Source: Deltaproteobacteria bacterium
Lineage (GTDB): Bacteria > Myxococcota_A > UBA9160 > SZUA-336
Length of the DNA: 9,736 bases
NCBI GenBank assembly: GCA_030673955.1
Contig: DAOVBF010000023.1
Location: 1 to 9,736, forward strand
Reading direction: 5' to 3'
The notes under the pieces were generated by a model. It ran no database searches and was not told where the DNA came from. It saw only the letters and a list, made by a program, of their open reading frames with translations. Positions 1 through 6,994 of this stretch are shown here, in pieces (the first letter of the stretch is position 1; the number at the start of each line of letters is the position of its first letter). The position numbers and the translations under genes were made by a program.

Positions 1-182
1 TCGAGCGCGCGGGCATGTGCCTCGTGATCCCGGACGCGGAGCTCTCCGAGCGGCTGGCGCCCGAGCTGCGGGCGCTGGCCGGGGACGCGCCACGTCGGCG
101 ACGCATGGCCGAAGCCGCCGCGAAGCGAGCCACGCCCGACGCCGCCGAACGCATCTGGGAGACGTGCCGCAGCTTGCTCTGA
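1..182 (+). CDS. murG: MurG C-terminal end (UDP-GlcNAc:lipid I GlcNAc transferase), 5' truncated
   Basis: Only the last 59 codons are present, read in the frame that starts at base 3 and ending at TGA 180-182. MurG is the membrane-associated glycosyltransferase that adds GlcNAc to lipid I to make lipid II. What is visible matches the family's C-terminal end: ERAG, a hydrophobic strand (CLVIPDAEL) that normally follows the donor-binding region, a helix, a basic stretch with RMAEAAA, and the closing motif PDAAERIW. The catalytic and UDP-binding regions lie outside the window. The call rests on this tail plus position directly before murC, the usual order in dcw clusters. The gap to murC is 13 nt, so the two are almost certainly cotranscribed. 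Confidence 0.85.
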   Translation, partial: ERAGMCLVIPDAELSERLAPELRALAGDAPRRRRMAEAAAKRATPDAAERIWETCRSLL

Positions 183-195
183 GAGGGAGAGAGTT

Positions 196-1578
196 TTGAT
201 TCATCGCATCGAACGCGTGCATTTCGTCGGAATCGGAGGGGTCGGGATGTCCGGCCTGGCGGAGATCCTGCACGCGAGCGGCTACTCGGTCTCCGGCTCC
301 GACCTGCTCGAAAGCGCGACCACCGCGCGGCTGCGACGCCTTGGCATTCCGGTGATGATCGGCCACGCCGCCGGCAACGTCGGTCGTGCCCATGTGCTGG
401 TGTATTCCTCGGCGATCCCCGCAAACAACCCGGAGCTCCAGATCGCTCGGCAGACGCACATTCCCGTGATCCCGCGCGCGGAGATGCTGGCCGAGCTGAT
501 GCGTATCAAGTGCGGCGTGGCGATCGCGGGATCGCACGGCAAGACCACCACCACCTCTCTGGTGGGCGCCGTGCTGCAAACGGGTGGGCTGGATCCCACC
601 ATTATCGTCGGCGGTCTGGTCAAGAGTCTCGGCACGAACTCCCGCCTGGGGAGCGGCGACGTGCTCGTGGCCGAAGCAGACGAGAGCGACGGCACCTTTC
701 TCCAACTCATCCCGACCGTGGTGGTCGTGACGAACATCGACCGAGAGCACATCGACCATTACCAGAGCTTCGAGAGACTGACCGAGGCCTTCCTGGACTT
801 CACCAACCGCGTTCCCTTCTACGGCGCCTCGGTGCTGTGCCTGGACGACCCGCACGTACAGGCCATGCTGCCCGAAGTCACGCGCCGCGTTCGCACCTAC
901 GGAACCTCGGCCCAGGCTGAGGTCTCCGCAACGGAGATCGCCATCGAGGGCCTCCGGACACACTTCATCGCGAAACACGACGGACGCAGCCTCGGTACGA
1001 TCCACCTGCAGATCTCCGGCGTGCACAACGTGCGCAATGCCCTGGCGGCCATCGCCGTCGGCCTCGAGTTCGACGTGGCTTTTCCGGACATCCGGAGAGC
1101 GCTCGAGGAGTTCGAAGGTGTCGAACGGCGCTTCGAGATCTACGGAGAGCGGGACGGCGTCCTCGTGGTCAGCGACTACGCGCACCATCCCACGGAGATC
1201 CGCGCCACCCTCGCCGCAGCCCGCAAGGGATTGGGGCGTCGAATCGTCGCCGCTTTCCAGCCGCACCGCTACACCCGCACCCAGGATCTGTTCGATGAGT
1301 TCGCACACGCTTTCCACGATACGGACGTTCTCATCGTGACGGAGATCTATGCAGCGGGGGAGCCGAAACTCGCCGGTGTCGAGGCCCACGGTCTGGCCGA
1401 GGCGATTCGAGATCATGGCCATCGGGAGGTGCACTTCGTTGCCGAGACAGCGGAGATCGTCCCCACGCTGCGCAAGCTCGTGCGCCCGGATGATCTCGTG
1501 CTGTTCATGGGCGCGGGCGACATCGGTCGCCTGGCCGCGCGTTTTTTCAGCGACACAGAGGGAGGGTCCGACGATTGA
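196..1578 (+). CDS. murC: UDP-N-acetylmuramate--L-alanine ligase MurC
   Basis: A cytoplasmic ligase that adds L-alanine to UDP-MurNAc using ATP, the first amino-acid step of the peptidoglycan stem peptide. The 460-residue length is normal. Visible landmarks in order: N-terminal Rossmann-like motif GIGGVGMSG (12-20), ATP P-loop GSHGKTTT (112-119), EADESDG (160-166), TNIDREHIDHY (179-189), HNVRNALAA (277-285), and the C-terminal-domain motifs SDYAHHPTEI (326-335) and QPHRYTR (355-361). The start is TTG at 196, preceded by a purine-rich AGGGAG (184-189) six bases away; the Met-replacing TTG is followed at once by the conserved N-terminus (IHRIERVHFVGIGG), so no better start exists. It lies 13 nt after murG and its TGA (1576-1578) overlaps the apparent murB start. 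No key residue appears to be missing. Confidence 0.97.
   Translation: MIHRIERVHFVGIGGVGMSGLAEILHASGYSVSGSDLLESATTARLRRLGIPVMIGHAAGNVGRAHVLVYSSAIPANNPELQIARQTHIPVIPRAEMLAELMRIKCGVAIAGSHGKTTTTSLVGAVLQTGGLDPTIIVGGLVKSLGTNSRLGSGDVLVAEADESDGTFLQLIPTVVVVTNIDREHIDHYQSFERLTEAFLDFTNRVPFYGASVLCLDDPHVQAMLPEVTRRVRTYGTSAQAEVSATEIAIEGLRTHFIAKHDGRSLGTIHLQISGVHNVRNALAAIAVGLEFDVAFPDIRRALEEFEGVERRFEIYGERDGVLVVSDYAHHPTEIRATLAAARKGLGRRIVAAFQPHRYTRTQDLFDEFAHAFHDTDVLIVTEIYAAGEPKLAGVEAHGLAEAIRDHGHREVHFVAETAEIVPTLRKLVRPDDLVLFMGAGDIGRLAARFFSDTEGGSDD
1561..1566 (+). promoter_or_regulatory. Shine-Dalgarno site that decides the murB start
   Basis: GGAGGG inside the last codons of murC lies 7 nt before ATT at 1574 in the murB frame. 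No such site precedes the first in-frame ATG at 1640. Together with protein conservation before that ATG, this supports initiation at or very near 1574. Confidence 0.6.
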
Positions 1579-2485
1579 TCCGCGTCTCAAAGACCGGCTC
1601 AAGCGCCTGCTCGGCAAGCGCGTCGCATTCGACGAGCCGATGTCGAAGCACACATCGCTGCGTGTCGGCGGTCCTGCCGAGGCACTGGCGCTCCCCGAGT
1701 CGCGCGCGGAGCTTCGCGAGGTGCTCGAGCTCTGCCGCAAACACGAGGTCCCCGTGCGGATCCTCGGCGCGGGATTCAACACGCTCGTACCCGATGCCGG
1801 ATTGCGCGCCGCTGTCGTGCGACTACACGGGCTGCGCAAACTGGCGCGCAGCGACGATGGGCGGGTCCTGGCAGAGGCCGGAGCGTCCCATTCTCGTGTC
1901 ACGCGCTTCTGTGCCAAGGAGGGACTCGCAGGGCTCGAGTTCGCGGTCGGCATTCCCGGCACGGTGGGAGGCTGGCTCGCAATGAACGCGGGAATCAGGG
2001 AGCGAGAGATGCGGGACGTGGTCGAGTGTATCGAGTTCCTGGACCCGGCCACGGGGAAGTGCCAGGAGATGCGCGCCGAGCAGCTCCGCTTTCGCTACCG
2101 CGCTCTCGAGGTCCCCGCGGACGTCGTGCTGCTCAAGGCCTGCTTCCACACGGAACCCTCGGATCCTGAGGAGGTCCGCGAGCGCATGCGCAGCTTCCTC
2201 GCGGAGCGCAGGGAGACTCAGCCCATCGATCAGCTCTCCTGTGGCTCCGTCTTCAAGAACCCGCCGGGCGACTACGCTGGGCGCCTCATCGACGCTGCAG
2301 GCCTCAAAGGATCCGGGGTGGGTGGCGCAGAGATCTCCACCGTCCACGCCAACTTCATCATCAATCGGGGTGGCGCCACCGCCACCGACGTGCTCCAGCT
2401 CATGGATCAGGCGCGCGCGAAGGTCCTGCAGCGGTTCCAGATCGAGCTCGAGCCCGAGGTGCGAGTTTGGGGAGAGGAGCTTTGA
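1574..2485 (+). CDS. murB: UDP-N-acetylenolpyruvoylglucosamine reductase MurB, apparent ATT start
   Basis: The FAD- and NADPH-dependent cytoplasmic enzyme that reduces UDP-GlcNAc-enolpyruvate to UDP-MurNAc, the substrate of MurC. About 303 residues. Visible: substrate and FAD-binding start KHTSLRVGGPAE, then GAGFNTLV (family consensus is nearer GxGSNLLV), GLEFAVGIPGTVGG and MNAG of the FAD fold, the catalytic Ser225 in CGSVFKNP, AGRLIDAAGLKG, and the closing EPEVRVWG with the likely catalytic Glu. The frame is open far into murC, but no ATG, GTG or TTG lies close to the expected N-terminus. The first ATG (1640, residue 23) would remove an MurB-like segment (KRVAFDE) and has no ribosome binding site. 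ATT at 1574 shares one base with the murC TGA and has GGAGGG 7 nt upstream, so I prefer it; ACG at 1571 is a weaker option. Confidence 0.93.
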   Translation: MDPRLKDRLKRLLGKRVAFDEPMSKHTSLRVGGPAEALALPESRAELREVLELCRKHEVPVRILGAGFNTLVPDAGLRAAVVRLHGLRKLARSDDGRVLAEAGASHSRVTRFCAKEGLAGLEFAVGIPGTVGGWLAMNAGIREREMRDVVECIEFLDPATGKCQEMRAEQLRFRYRALEVPADVVLLKACFHTEPSDPEEVRERMRSFLAERRETQPIDQLSCGSVFKNPPGDYAGRLIDAAGLKGSGVGGAEISTVHANFIINRGGATATDVLQLMDQARAKVLQRFQIELEPEVRVWGEEL

Positions 2486-3246
2486 CGCGTAAGACGAAGC
2501 CTACCCGACGGCCAAGCCGGGCCTGGATCGCGATCACCGCGCTCGGCGTTCTGGGTGTGTGCGGCTTCGCGCTGCACGCTCGGAGCGGTCACGCTGCGCG
2601 AACCTGGCTCAGCGACAAGCTGCGGGCGCCCCGCTTCCGTCTGGAGGCGGTCGAGTTCTTAGGTCTGGAAACGCTCGCTCCGATGAAGCTGCTCAAGCGC
2701 GCAGGGTTGGGCTCGCATGTTCCGCTCATCGACCTCGATCCGGACGTCCTGATCGGCAAGCTCTCGTCGCACCCGCGCGTGGCGAGCTGCGTCGCGGCCC
2801 GCATCCCTCCCCGCCGACTGGTGGTGGAGATCGAGGAGCGCGTGCCGGTCGCCCGCATCACGGGAACCCACGACGGAGTCGATATCGACGGCGCACGCTT
2901 TCCGCTCGCTGCTGGCGAGGCGGCGTCATTAACAAGTGTACGCGGCGACGTGCGCTGGGCGCTGCCGTTGCTGCGGACAGCCCAGGAGCTCGAAGTGGAG
3001 CTCGTTGCGGTGGATGTACGAGCGCGGGACGACCTGCGCTTCCAGCCAGCCGATCGCGACGTCGAGGTTCGTGTCGGCCTCGACCCGGCCATGAGCCTGC
3101 GGGGCTGGCTTCGCATTCGCGATAGCGGCCTGCTCCAGAGCTACGCCGCGCGCCGAGTAGATCTTCGCTTCCAGGGTGGCGCGTTGCTCCGTGATTTTCG
3201 AAAGACCAAGAAGTCCAAAGGGGGGGGACAGGATGGCTCGTCATGA
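2482..3246 (+). CDS. ftsQ: Cell division protein FtsQ (DivIB family)
   Basis: A bitopic inner-membrane divisome protein that links early FtsZ/FtsA assembly to FtsB/FtsL and the septal synthases. About 254 residues: a basic cytoplasmic tail (TRKTKPTRRPSR), one membrane segment at about 14-32 (AWIAITALGVLGVCGFA), a POTRA-like domain starting near FRLEAVEFLGLE and including LIGKLSSHPRVASCVAARIPPRRLVV, then the beta domain ending with RVDLRFQGGALL, a typical FtsQ ending. Sequence divergence is high, as usual for this family, so the call rests on architecture and on position between murB and ftsA. I place the start at TTG 2482, which overlaps the murB TGA as TTGA and has GGGGAG 7 nt upstream. A TTG at 2467 would add five residues. 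The last residues (SKGGGQDGSS) are encoded by a run of eight G that also serves ftsA. Confidence 0.9.
   Translation: MTRKTKPTRRPSRAWIAITALGVLGVCGFALHARSGHAARTWLSDKLRAPRFRLEAVEFLGLETLAPMKLLKRAGLGSHVPLIDLDPDVLIGKLSSHPRVASCVAARIPPRRLVVEIEERVPVARITGTHDGVDIDGARFPLAAGEAASLTSVRGDVRWALPLLRTAQELEVELVAVDVRARDDLRFQPADRDVEVRVGLDPAMSLRGWLRIRDSGLLQSYAARRVDLRFQGGALLRDFRKTKKSKGGGQDGSS
3220..3227 (+). promoter_or_regulatory. G8 tract: ftsA ribosome binding site inside the end of ftsQ
   Basis: Three A and then eight consecutive G end 5 nt before the ftsA ATG at 3233. The run can pair with the CCUCC anti-Shine-Dalgarno through G-C and G-U pairs. The same bases encode three glycines near the C-terminus of FtsQ. 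A homopolymer of this length is prone to slippage. Confidence 0.6.
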
Positions 3247-4462
3247 AGAAGTGGTCGTCGGACTCGACATCGGAACCACCAAGATCTGCGCGGTGGTCGC
3301 GGTTGCAGGCGCCGACACCGTCGATGTAATCGGAATCGGTAGCCACCCATCGCGTGGACTCCGCAAAGGGGTCGTCATCGATATCGATGCGACCGTCGAC
3401 TCTATTCGCAAGACGATCGACGAAGCGGAACTCATGGCCGGCTGTGAGATCAACTCGGTCTATGCGGGCATCGCCGGCGGGCACATCGAAGCGCGCAACG
3501 AGATCGGCATGGTCGCAATCAAGGATGACGAGGTCAAACCGGGTGACATCAAACGTGTGATCGAACAAGCGCAGGCGATCGCGATCCCGGCGGACCGCGA
3601 GGTGATCCACGTCATCCCGCAGGAATACGAGATCGACGGCCAGGGGGAGATCAAACAGCCCTGCGGCATGTCCGGTGTGCGGCTGACCGCGAAGGTGCAC
3701 ATCGTGACCGCCGCCGTGACCTCCGTCCAGAACATCATCAAGTGCTGCAACCGCGCCGGCCTGAACGTGATCGACATCGTGCTCGAGCCCCTGGCATCGA
3801 GCGAGGCCGTGCTCGCTCCAGACGAGACTCAGCTCGGGGTGGGACTCATCGACATGGGTGGCGGCACAACCGACCTCGCGGTCTTCCAGGACGGTTCGAT
3901 CAAGCACTCGGCAGTTCTCTCGCTCGGCGGCTATCATCTGACGAACGACGCGGCCGTCGGGCTGCGCACACCGTTCGAGCAGGCGGAGTGCATCAAGCGC
4001 CGCTTCGGTTGCGCCGCCGCACGCTTTCTAGCCGCCGATCAGCTGCTCGTCGTGCCGAGCGTCGGCGGGCGCGCGCCGCGCGAGGTCAGCCGCAAGCTGC
4101 TGTCCGAGTTCCTCGAGCCGCGCATCGAGGAGATTCTGACGCTGGTGCGCGAGGAGCTGGTTCGCTCCGGCCTCTTGCACTCGATTCCGTCCGGCGTGGT
4201 CGTAACCGGCGGCTCGAGCTCACTGGAGAGACTCCCGGAGCTAGCGGAGGAGGTCTTCGAGCTGCCGGTGCGGCGTGGAATTCCGCGTGGCGTCGGCGGA
4301 CTCGTGGATCGGGTGCAGGGGCCCGAGTTTGCGACCGGGGTGGGGCTCGCACTCATCGGTTCGAAGCGAAGAGCCAAGCCGCGCTTCCGCATCTACGACG
4401 GCTCAACTTTCCGAAAGGTTCGCGCAAGGATGCGCGAGTGGTTTTACGGCGACCTGAACTAA
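3233..4462 (+). CDS. ftsA: Cell division protein FtsA
   Basis: An actin-like ATPase that tethers FtsZ filaments to the inner membrane and recruits later divisome proteins. 409 residues, normal length. Actin-fold motifs are clear: phosphate-1 loop GLDIGTTK (10-17), the 1C-domain region around VYAGIAGGHIE (77-85), phosphate-2 DMGGGTTD (207-214), and the adenosine motif VVVTGGSSSL (322-331). The end (FRKVRARMREWFYG) is basic with aromatic residues and looks like the amphipathic membrane-targeting helix of the family. The frame is open upstream to 3176, but ATG 3233 follows the G8 ribosome binding site and gives the expected N-terminus MARHEEVVVGLDIG. It overlaps ftsQ by 14 nt, implying translational coupling. 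56 nt separate it from ftsZ. Confidence 0.97.
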   Translation: MARHEEVVVGLDIGTTKICAVVAVAGADTVDVIGIGSHPSRGLRKGVVIDIDATVDSIRKTIDEAELMAGCEINSVYAGIAGGHIEARNEIGMVAIKDDEVKPGDIKRVIEQAQAIAIPADREVIHVIPQEYEIDGQGEIKQPCGMSGVRLTAKVHIVTAAVTSVQNIIKCCNRAGLNVIDIVLEPLASSEAVLAPDETQLGVGLIDMGGGTTDLAVFQDGSIKHSAVLSLGGYHLTNDAAVGLRTPFEQAECIKRRFGCAAARFLAADQLLVVPSVGGRAPREVSRKLLSEFLEPRIEEILTLVREELVRSGLLHSIPSGVVVTGGSSSLERLPELAEEVFELPVRRGIPRGVGGLVDRVQGPEFATGVGLALIGSKRRAKPRFRIYDGSTFRKVRARMREWFYGDLN

Positions 4463-4463
4463 C

Positions 4464-4480
4464 AGGCTCAAAAGCCTTTT
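4464..4480 (+). terminator. Weak hairpin with T-run between ftsA and ftsZ (possible attenuator)
   Basis: AGGCT (4464-4468) and AGCCT (4473-4477) form a 5-bp stem with a 4-nt loop, and the second arm runs into TTTT (4477-4480). It begins two bases after the ftsA stop. The stem is short, so full termination is unlikely, but partial termination or RNA processing could change the FtsA:FtsZ ratio. This is inference from structure alone. Confidence 0.3.
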
Positions 4481-4505
4481 GATCACGCGACTCAAAATCG
4501 CCATT

Positions 4506-4512
4506 GGGGGGG
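4506..4512 (+). promoter_or_regulatory. G7 tract: ftsZ ribosome binding site
   Basis: Seven G followed by five A and one G separate this run by 6 nt from the ftsZ ATG at 4519. It is the best ribosome binding site for ftsZ and fixes the start there rather than at the in-frame TTG at 4504, whose first bases would overlap it. Confidence 0.6.
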
Positions 4513-4518
4513 AAAAAG

Positions 4519-5685
4519 ATGGTTATTAAGTTGGCTCAGGACAAAGAGCTTCGCGCCCATATCAAGGTGGTCGGGGTAGGCGGAGGCGGCGGAAACGCCA
4601 TTAACACGATGATCAAGGCGGGCCTGTGCGGGGTGGACTTCCTCTCCGCGAACACGGACGCCCAGGCGCTGACCGAGAATCTGGCGCCGAACAAGATCCA
4701 GCTGGGCGAGCGCGGGCTGGGCGCGGGGGCCGACCCGAACGTGGGCCGGCTCGCGACGGAAGGCGCCCGCGATCGGCTGCGCGAGGAGTTCACCGATGCC
4801 GACATGGTCTTCGTGACCGCCGGCTGCGGGGGCGGCACCGGCACCGGCGGCGCACCCGTCGTGGCCGAGGTCGCGAAGGAAGTCGGAGCGCTGACTGTCG
4901 CCGTTGTCACCAAGCCCTTCATGTTCGAAGGCTCCGTCCGCAATCGAGTGGCGGAGGAGGGGATCGAGACGCTGCACGATGTGGTCGACACTCTGATCAC
5001 CATCCCGAACGATCGGTTGCTCCAAATGGTGGCCAAGGACACCCCCCTGGGGGAGGCGTTCGAGCTCGCAGACCAGGTGCTGCTGAACGCGGTCCAGGGA
5101 ATCTCCGATCTGATTACGGTGCACGGCAGGATCAACCTGGACTTCGCGGACGTGCGGTCCGTCATGAACGAGATGGGCATGGCGCTGATGGGCATTGGGC
5201 GGGCCGAGGGCGAGAATCGGGCCACCATAGCCGCCCAGGCGGCGATCTCCAACCCGTTGCTCGAGGATCTTTCGATCCAGGGCGCGCGGGGCGTGCTGAT
5301 CAACATCACGGGCGGCCCCGACATGACGCTGCACGAGGTTTACGATGCCGCCACGCTCGTGCGCGAGCAGGCGCATGCGGATGCCAACATCTTCTTCGGC
5401 TCGGTCGACCAGAAAGGAATGGAGAACGAGATCCGTGTCACGGTGATCGCGACGGGCCTCTCCGATCCCACACGCCGACGCCGCCGGGACGATTCCAGTT
5501 TGTCCCTGGGCAACGTCACGCCCATCCGTCCAGCGCAGAGCGACGAGGCTGCACACGAGACCTTCGAAGGCGGCGCGACCGCGGCACGGCGAAACGAAGA
5601 GCTCATGTCGCCGTTCGAGGAGGATGAGTACGACGTCCCGGCGTTTATTCGTCGGGCGACCCAAGAGAGCGGACAAGCCGGGTAG
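4519..5685 (+). CDS. ftsZ: Cell division protein FtsZ
   Basis: The tubulin-like GTPase that forms the cytokinetic ring. 388 residues. N-terminal GTP-binding [13 protein letters not shown] (19-31), ANTDAQAL (44-51), the tubulin signature at 102-110, where this protein has GCGGGTGTG followed by GAP (the usual form is GMGGGTGTG followed by AAP), IPNDRLL (162-168), and the T7 synergy loop [11 protein letters not shown] (206-216) with Asn206, Asp208 and Asp211 all present. A linker of about 55 residues begins with five Arg (319-323). The conserved C-terminal peptide DVPAFIRR (372-379), which binds FtsA and other partners, is intact. ATG 4519 is chosen for its G7 ribosome binding site. The TAG stop is followed within two bases by another G7 run leading into the hydrolase gene, so that gene is probably on the same transcript. 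Confidence 0.98.
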   Translation: MVIKLAQDKELRAHIKVVGVGGGGGNAINTMIKAGLCGVDFLSANTDAQALTENLAPNKIQLGERGLGAGADPNVGRLATEGARDRLREEFTDADMVFVTAGCGGGTGTGGAPVVAEVAKEVGALTVAVVTKPFMFEGSVRNRVAEEGIETLHDVVDTLITIPNDRLLQMVAKDTPLGEAFELADQVLLNAVQGISDLITVHGRINLDFADVRSVMNEMGMALMGIGRAEGENRATIAAQAAISNPLLEDLSIQGARGVLINITGGPDMTLHEVYDAATLVREQAHADANIFFGSVDQKGMENEIRVTVIATGLSDPTRRRRRDDSSLSLGNVTPIRPAQSDEAAHETFEGGATAARRNEELMSPFEEDEYDVPAFIRRATQESGQAG

Positions 5686-5686
5686 A

Positions 5687-5693
5687 GGGGGGG
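5687..5693 (+). promoter_or_regulatory. G7 tract upstream of the hydrolase gene
   Basis: Seven G start one base after the ftsZ stop codon. The run lies 13 nt before TTG 5707, which is long for a ribosome binding site; a second purine stretch, AAAAGGG (5698-5704), is 2 nt away. Either or both may serve. Confidence 0.4.
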
Positions 5694-5706
5694 AGAGAAA
5701 AGGGCC

Positions 5707-6722
5707 TTGGCAAACGGGGAGTGCCGTCGAGTCCTGAGCGCGGTCCTCCTCGTTTGCCTGGCCTGCACCACGACTTCGTGGACCCCCGAGCCGGGATCGG
5801 CGCGTGAGCCCGCCCCCTACGCCCCGGTCCCGGAGCTCGAGCACGCGCCGCTCGATCTCTCAGACGTGCGTGTGCAGCCGGAAGGCCTAACCGTCGAGGA
5901 GAACTGGATCCTCGATATCTACACATTCCTGCACGCGCGCGACTACCGCTCCTTCCGGGTCCTCTTCCCGGGCAGCGAGCGGGACGAGGTCACCGCTCAC
6001 CTGCTGATCCCCGCGGGCCCGGGCCCACACCCCGTCGTGGTCGTTTTTCCGATCCTCGAGGGCTCCCACGTGGTCTCCGAGGGACTTGCAAGGCCCTGGT
6101 CAACCGCGGGTATGCCGCGGCCCGCCTGGAACGGCACGAGCTCGAGCTCGCAGAGGCCCAGGGACCCGAGGTCCCGGCCGTAACCTTCCGGACCGCTATC
6201 CTGGACTCGCGGCGCCTCCTGGACTGGATCGCCTCGCACCCCGAGCTCGACACCAACCGCGTTGCAGCCGCCGGGGTCAGCATGGGCGGCATTCTCGCAC
6301 TCACACTGATGGAGGTGGATCCACGGATCCGGGCCGGCTTCTTCCTCATGGTGGGCGGTGGCTTGCCCGAGATCCTGCACGACTCATCGGAGCGGCCGGT
6401 GCGGGTGTTCCGCGAGCGTCTGCAGTCCGAGCAAGACCTCGACACGCGGGAGGCCTTCGTGGCGTACCTGCGCCCCTATGTGGGGGTCGTCGACCCGCTC
6501 ACGTACGCCGCGCACATCGACCCCCGCACGGTCCTGCTGGCCTCGGGCCGATTCGACCGTGTGATCCGCCCCCAACACACCCACGCGCTCTGGCAGGCGC
6601 TGGGCGAGCCCACCTGGATCCGTGTGCCCGCAGGCCACTATCAGCTCTTTCCCTTCTTCTGGTGGTCGATCGGACGCGGCGCCGACCACCTCGACCGGGT
6701 GTTCGGCAAGCCACCAGGCTGA
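5707..6722 (+). pseudogene. Alpha/beta hydrolase with lipoprotein-like N-terminus, split by a one-base frameshift
   Basis: The N-terminal half reads from TTG 5707 to about 6090 (128 residues). It has a basic start, a hydrophobic segment and Cys20 in a relaxed lipobox (VCLAC, then TTTS), then a beta-rich part ending HPVVVVFPILEGSHVVSEGLA. The reading must then move back one base: the frame from 6090 gives KALVNRGYAAARLERHE and runs openly to TGA 6722. Restoring one A at about 6089-6091 would give a 338-residue protein with nucleophile Ser192 in GVSMG, Asp284 in GRFDR and His311 in AGHYQ, a complete catalytic triad. I infer an exported, probably lipid-anchored esterase or related hydrolase; the substrate is unknown. 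Everything outside the shift is well kept, so this is either a sequencing or assembly error or a very recent mutation. If the shift is real, the first frame stops at 6183. Confidence 0.75.
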
Positions 6723-6783
6723 AAAACACACTCGAACACAGCGTCTACAGAGCAGCGCGCCGCACGCTTTCATCTTCTTGCCG

Positions 6784-6804
6784 CGGCGTGAAGCGCTTCC
6801 GCCG
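6784..6804. repeat. Bulged inverted repeat between the hydrolase and the small ORF
   Basis: CGGCG, one unpaired T, the 10-bp palindrome GAAGCGCTTC, then CGCCG. As RNA it could fold with GCGC as the loop; as DNA the palindromic centre could bind a dimeric regulator. No T-run follows on either strand, so it is not a classic terminator. It lies 62 nt after the hydrolase stop and 44 nt before the ATG at 6849. A weak TATA-like stretch (6814-6817) follows it. The remainder of 6723-6848 shows nothing I can name. Confidence 0.35.
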
Positions 6805-6837
6805 AACACGCGCTATAGGTGAGAGGCGTCTTAGCCG

Positions 6838-6842
6838 AAGGA
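6838..6842 (+). promoter_or_regulatory. Strong ribosome binding site of the small ORF
   Basis: AAGGA at the ideal distance of 6 nt from ATG 6849, inside a longer purine stretch. It is the main reason to consider the 37-codon ORF a gene. Confidence 0.5.
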
Positions 6843-6848
6843 AGAAGC

Positions 6849-6962
6849 ATGAAGGAAGCGGTGACCAACGAGACCAGGCGCCAGACGGTGCTCCGGCGCA
6901 GCCTCCTCCTCGTCGCGACCTACCTGGCCGTGATGCTCCTCATCGCCGGCGCGTATCACTAG
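6849..6962 (+). CDS. Possible 37-residue single-span membrane peptide
   Basis: ATG 6849 to TAG 6960-6962. I do not recognise a family. The peptide has a polar, charged N-terminal third (MKEAVTNETRRQTVLRR) and then a continuous hydrophobic segment at about residues 18-35 (SLLLVATYLAVMLLIAG), ending AYH. Basic residues directly before the hydrophobic run suggest an N-in orientation with almost no periplasmic part. An AAGGA ribosome binding site lies 6 nt upstream. It sits 126 nt after the hydrolase and faces ndk head to tail-end, so it could be the last gene of the ftsZ-hydrolase transcript or have its own promoter. Short length makes chance occurrence possible, but the combination of ATG, good ribosome binding site and clean transmembrane pattern is uncommon by chance. 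Confidence 0.5.
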   Translation: MKEAVTNETRRQTVLRRSLLLVATYLAVMLLIAGAYH

Positions 6963-6994
6963 CCTGGCCCGGCCAACGAACGCACGAAGTCGCG

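Noticed and set aside
1575..1985. TTG at 1575 overlapping the murC stop as TTGA, a tempting murB start
   Set aside because: It is in the wrong frame. Its translation is Ser/Arg-rich without MurB features, while the frame through ATT 1574 gives the MurB N-terminus.
2858..3937. A 359-codon open frame antisense to ftsQ and ftsA
   Set aside because: Same mirror effect: His- and Asp-rich translation typical of the reverse of Val/Ile/Asp codons, no ribosome binding site logic, and overlaps two well supported genes.
4492..5844. A 450-codon open frame antisense to the whole of ftsZ
   Set aside because: High-GC codon bias in ftsZ leaves the opposite strand open; the translation is rich in Arg, Gly, His and Asp with no recognisable domain, while ftsZ itself is certain.
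6088..6092. Programmed ribosomal frameshift in the hydrolase
   Set aside because: No slippery X XXY YYZ heptamer and no obvious downstream stimulatory stem tied to it; a simple one-base loss explains the data better.
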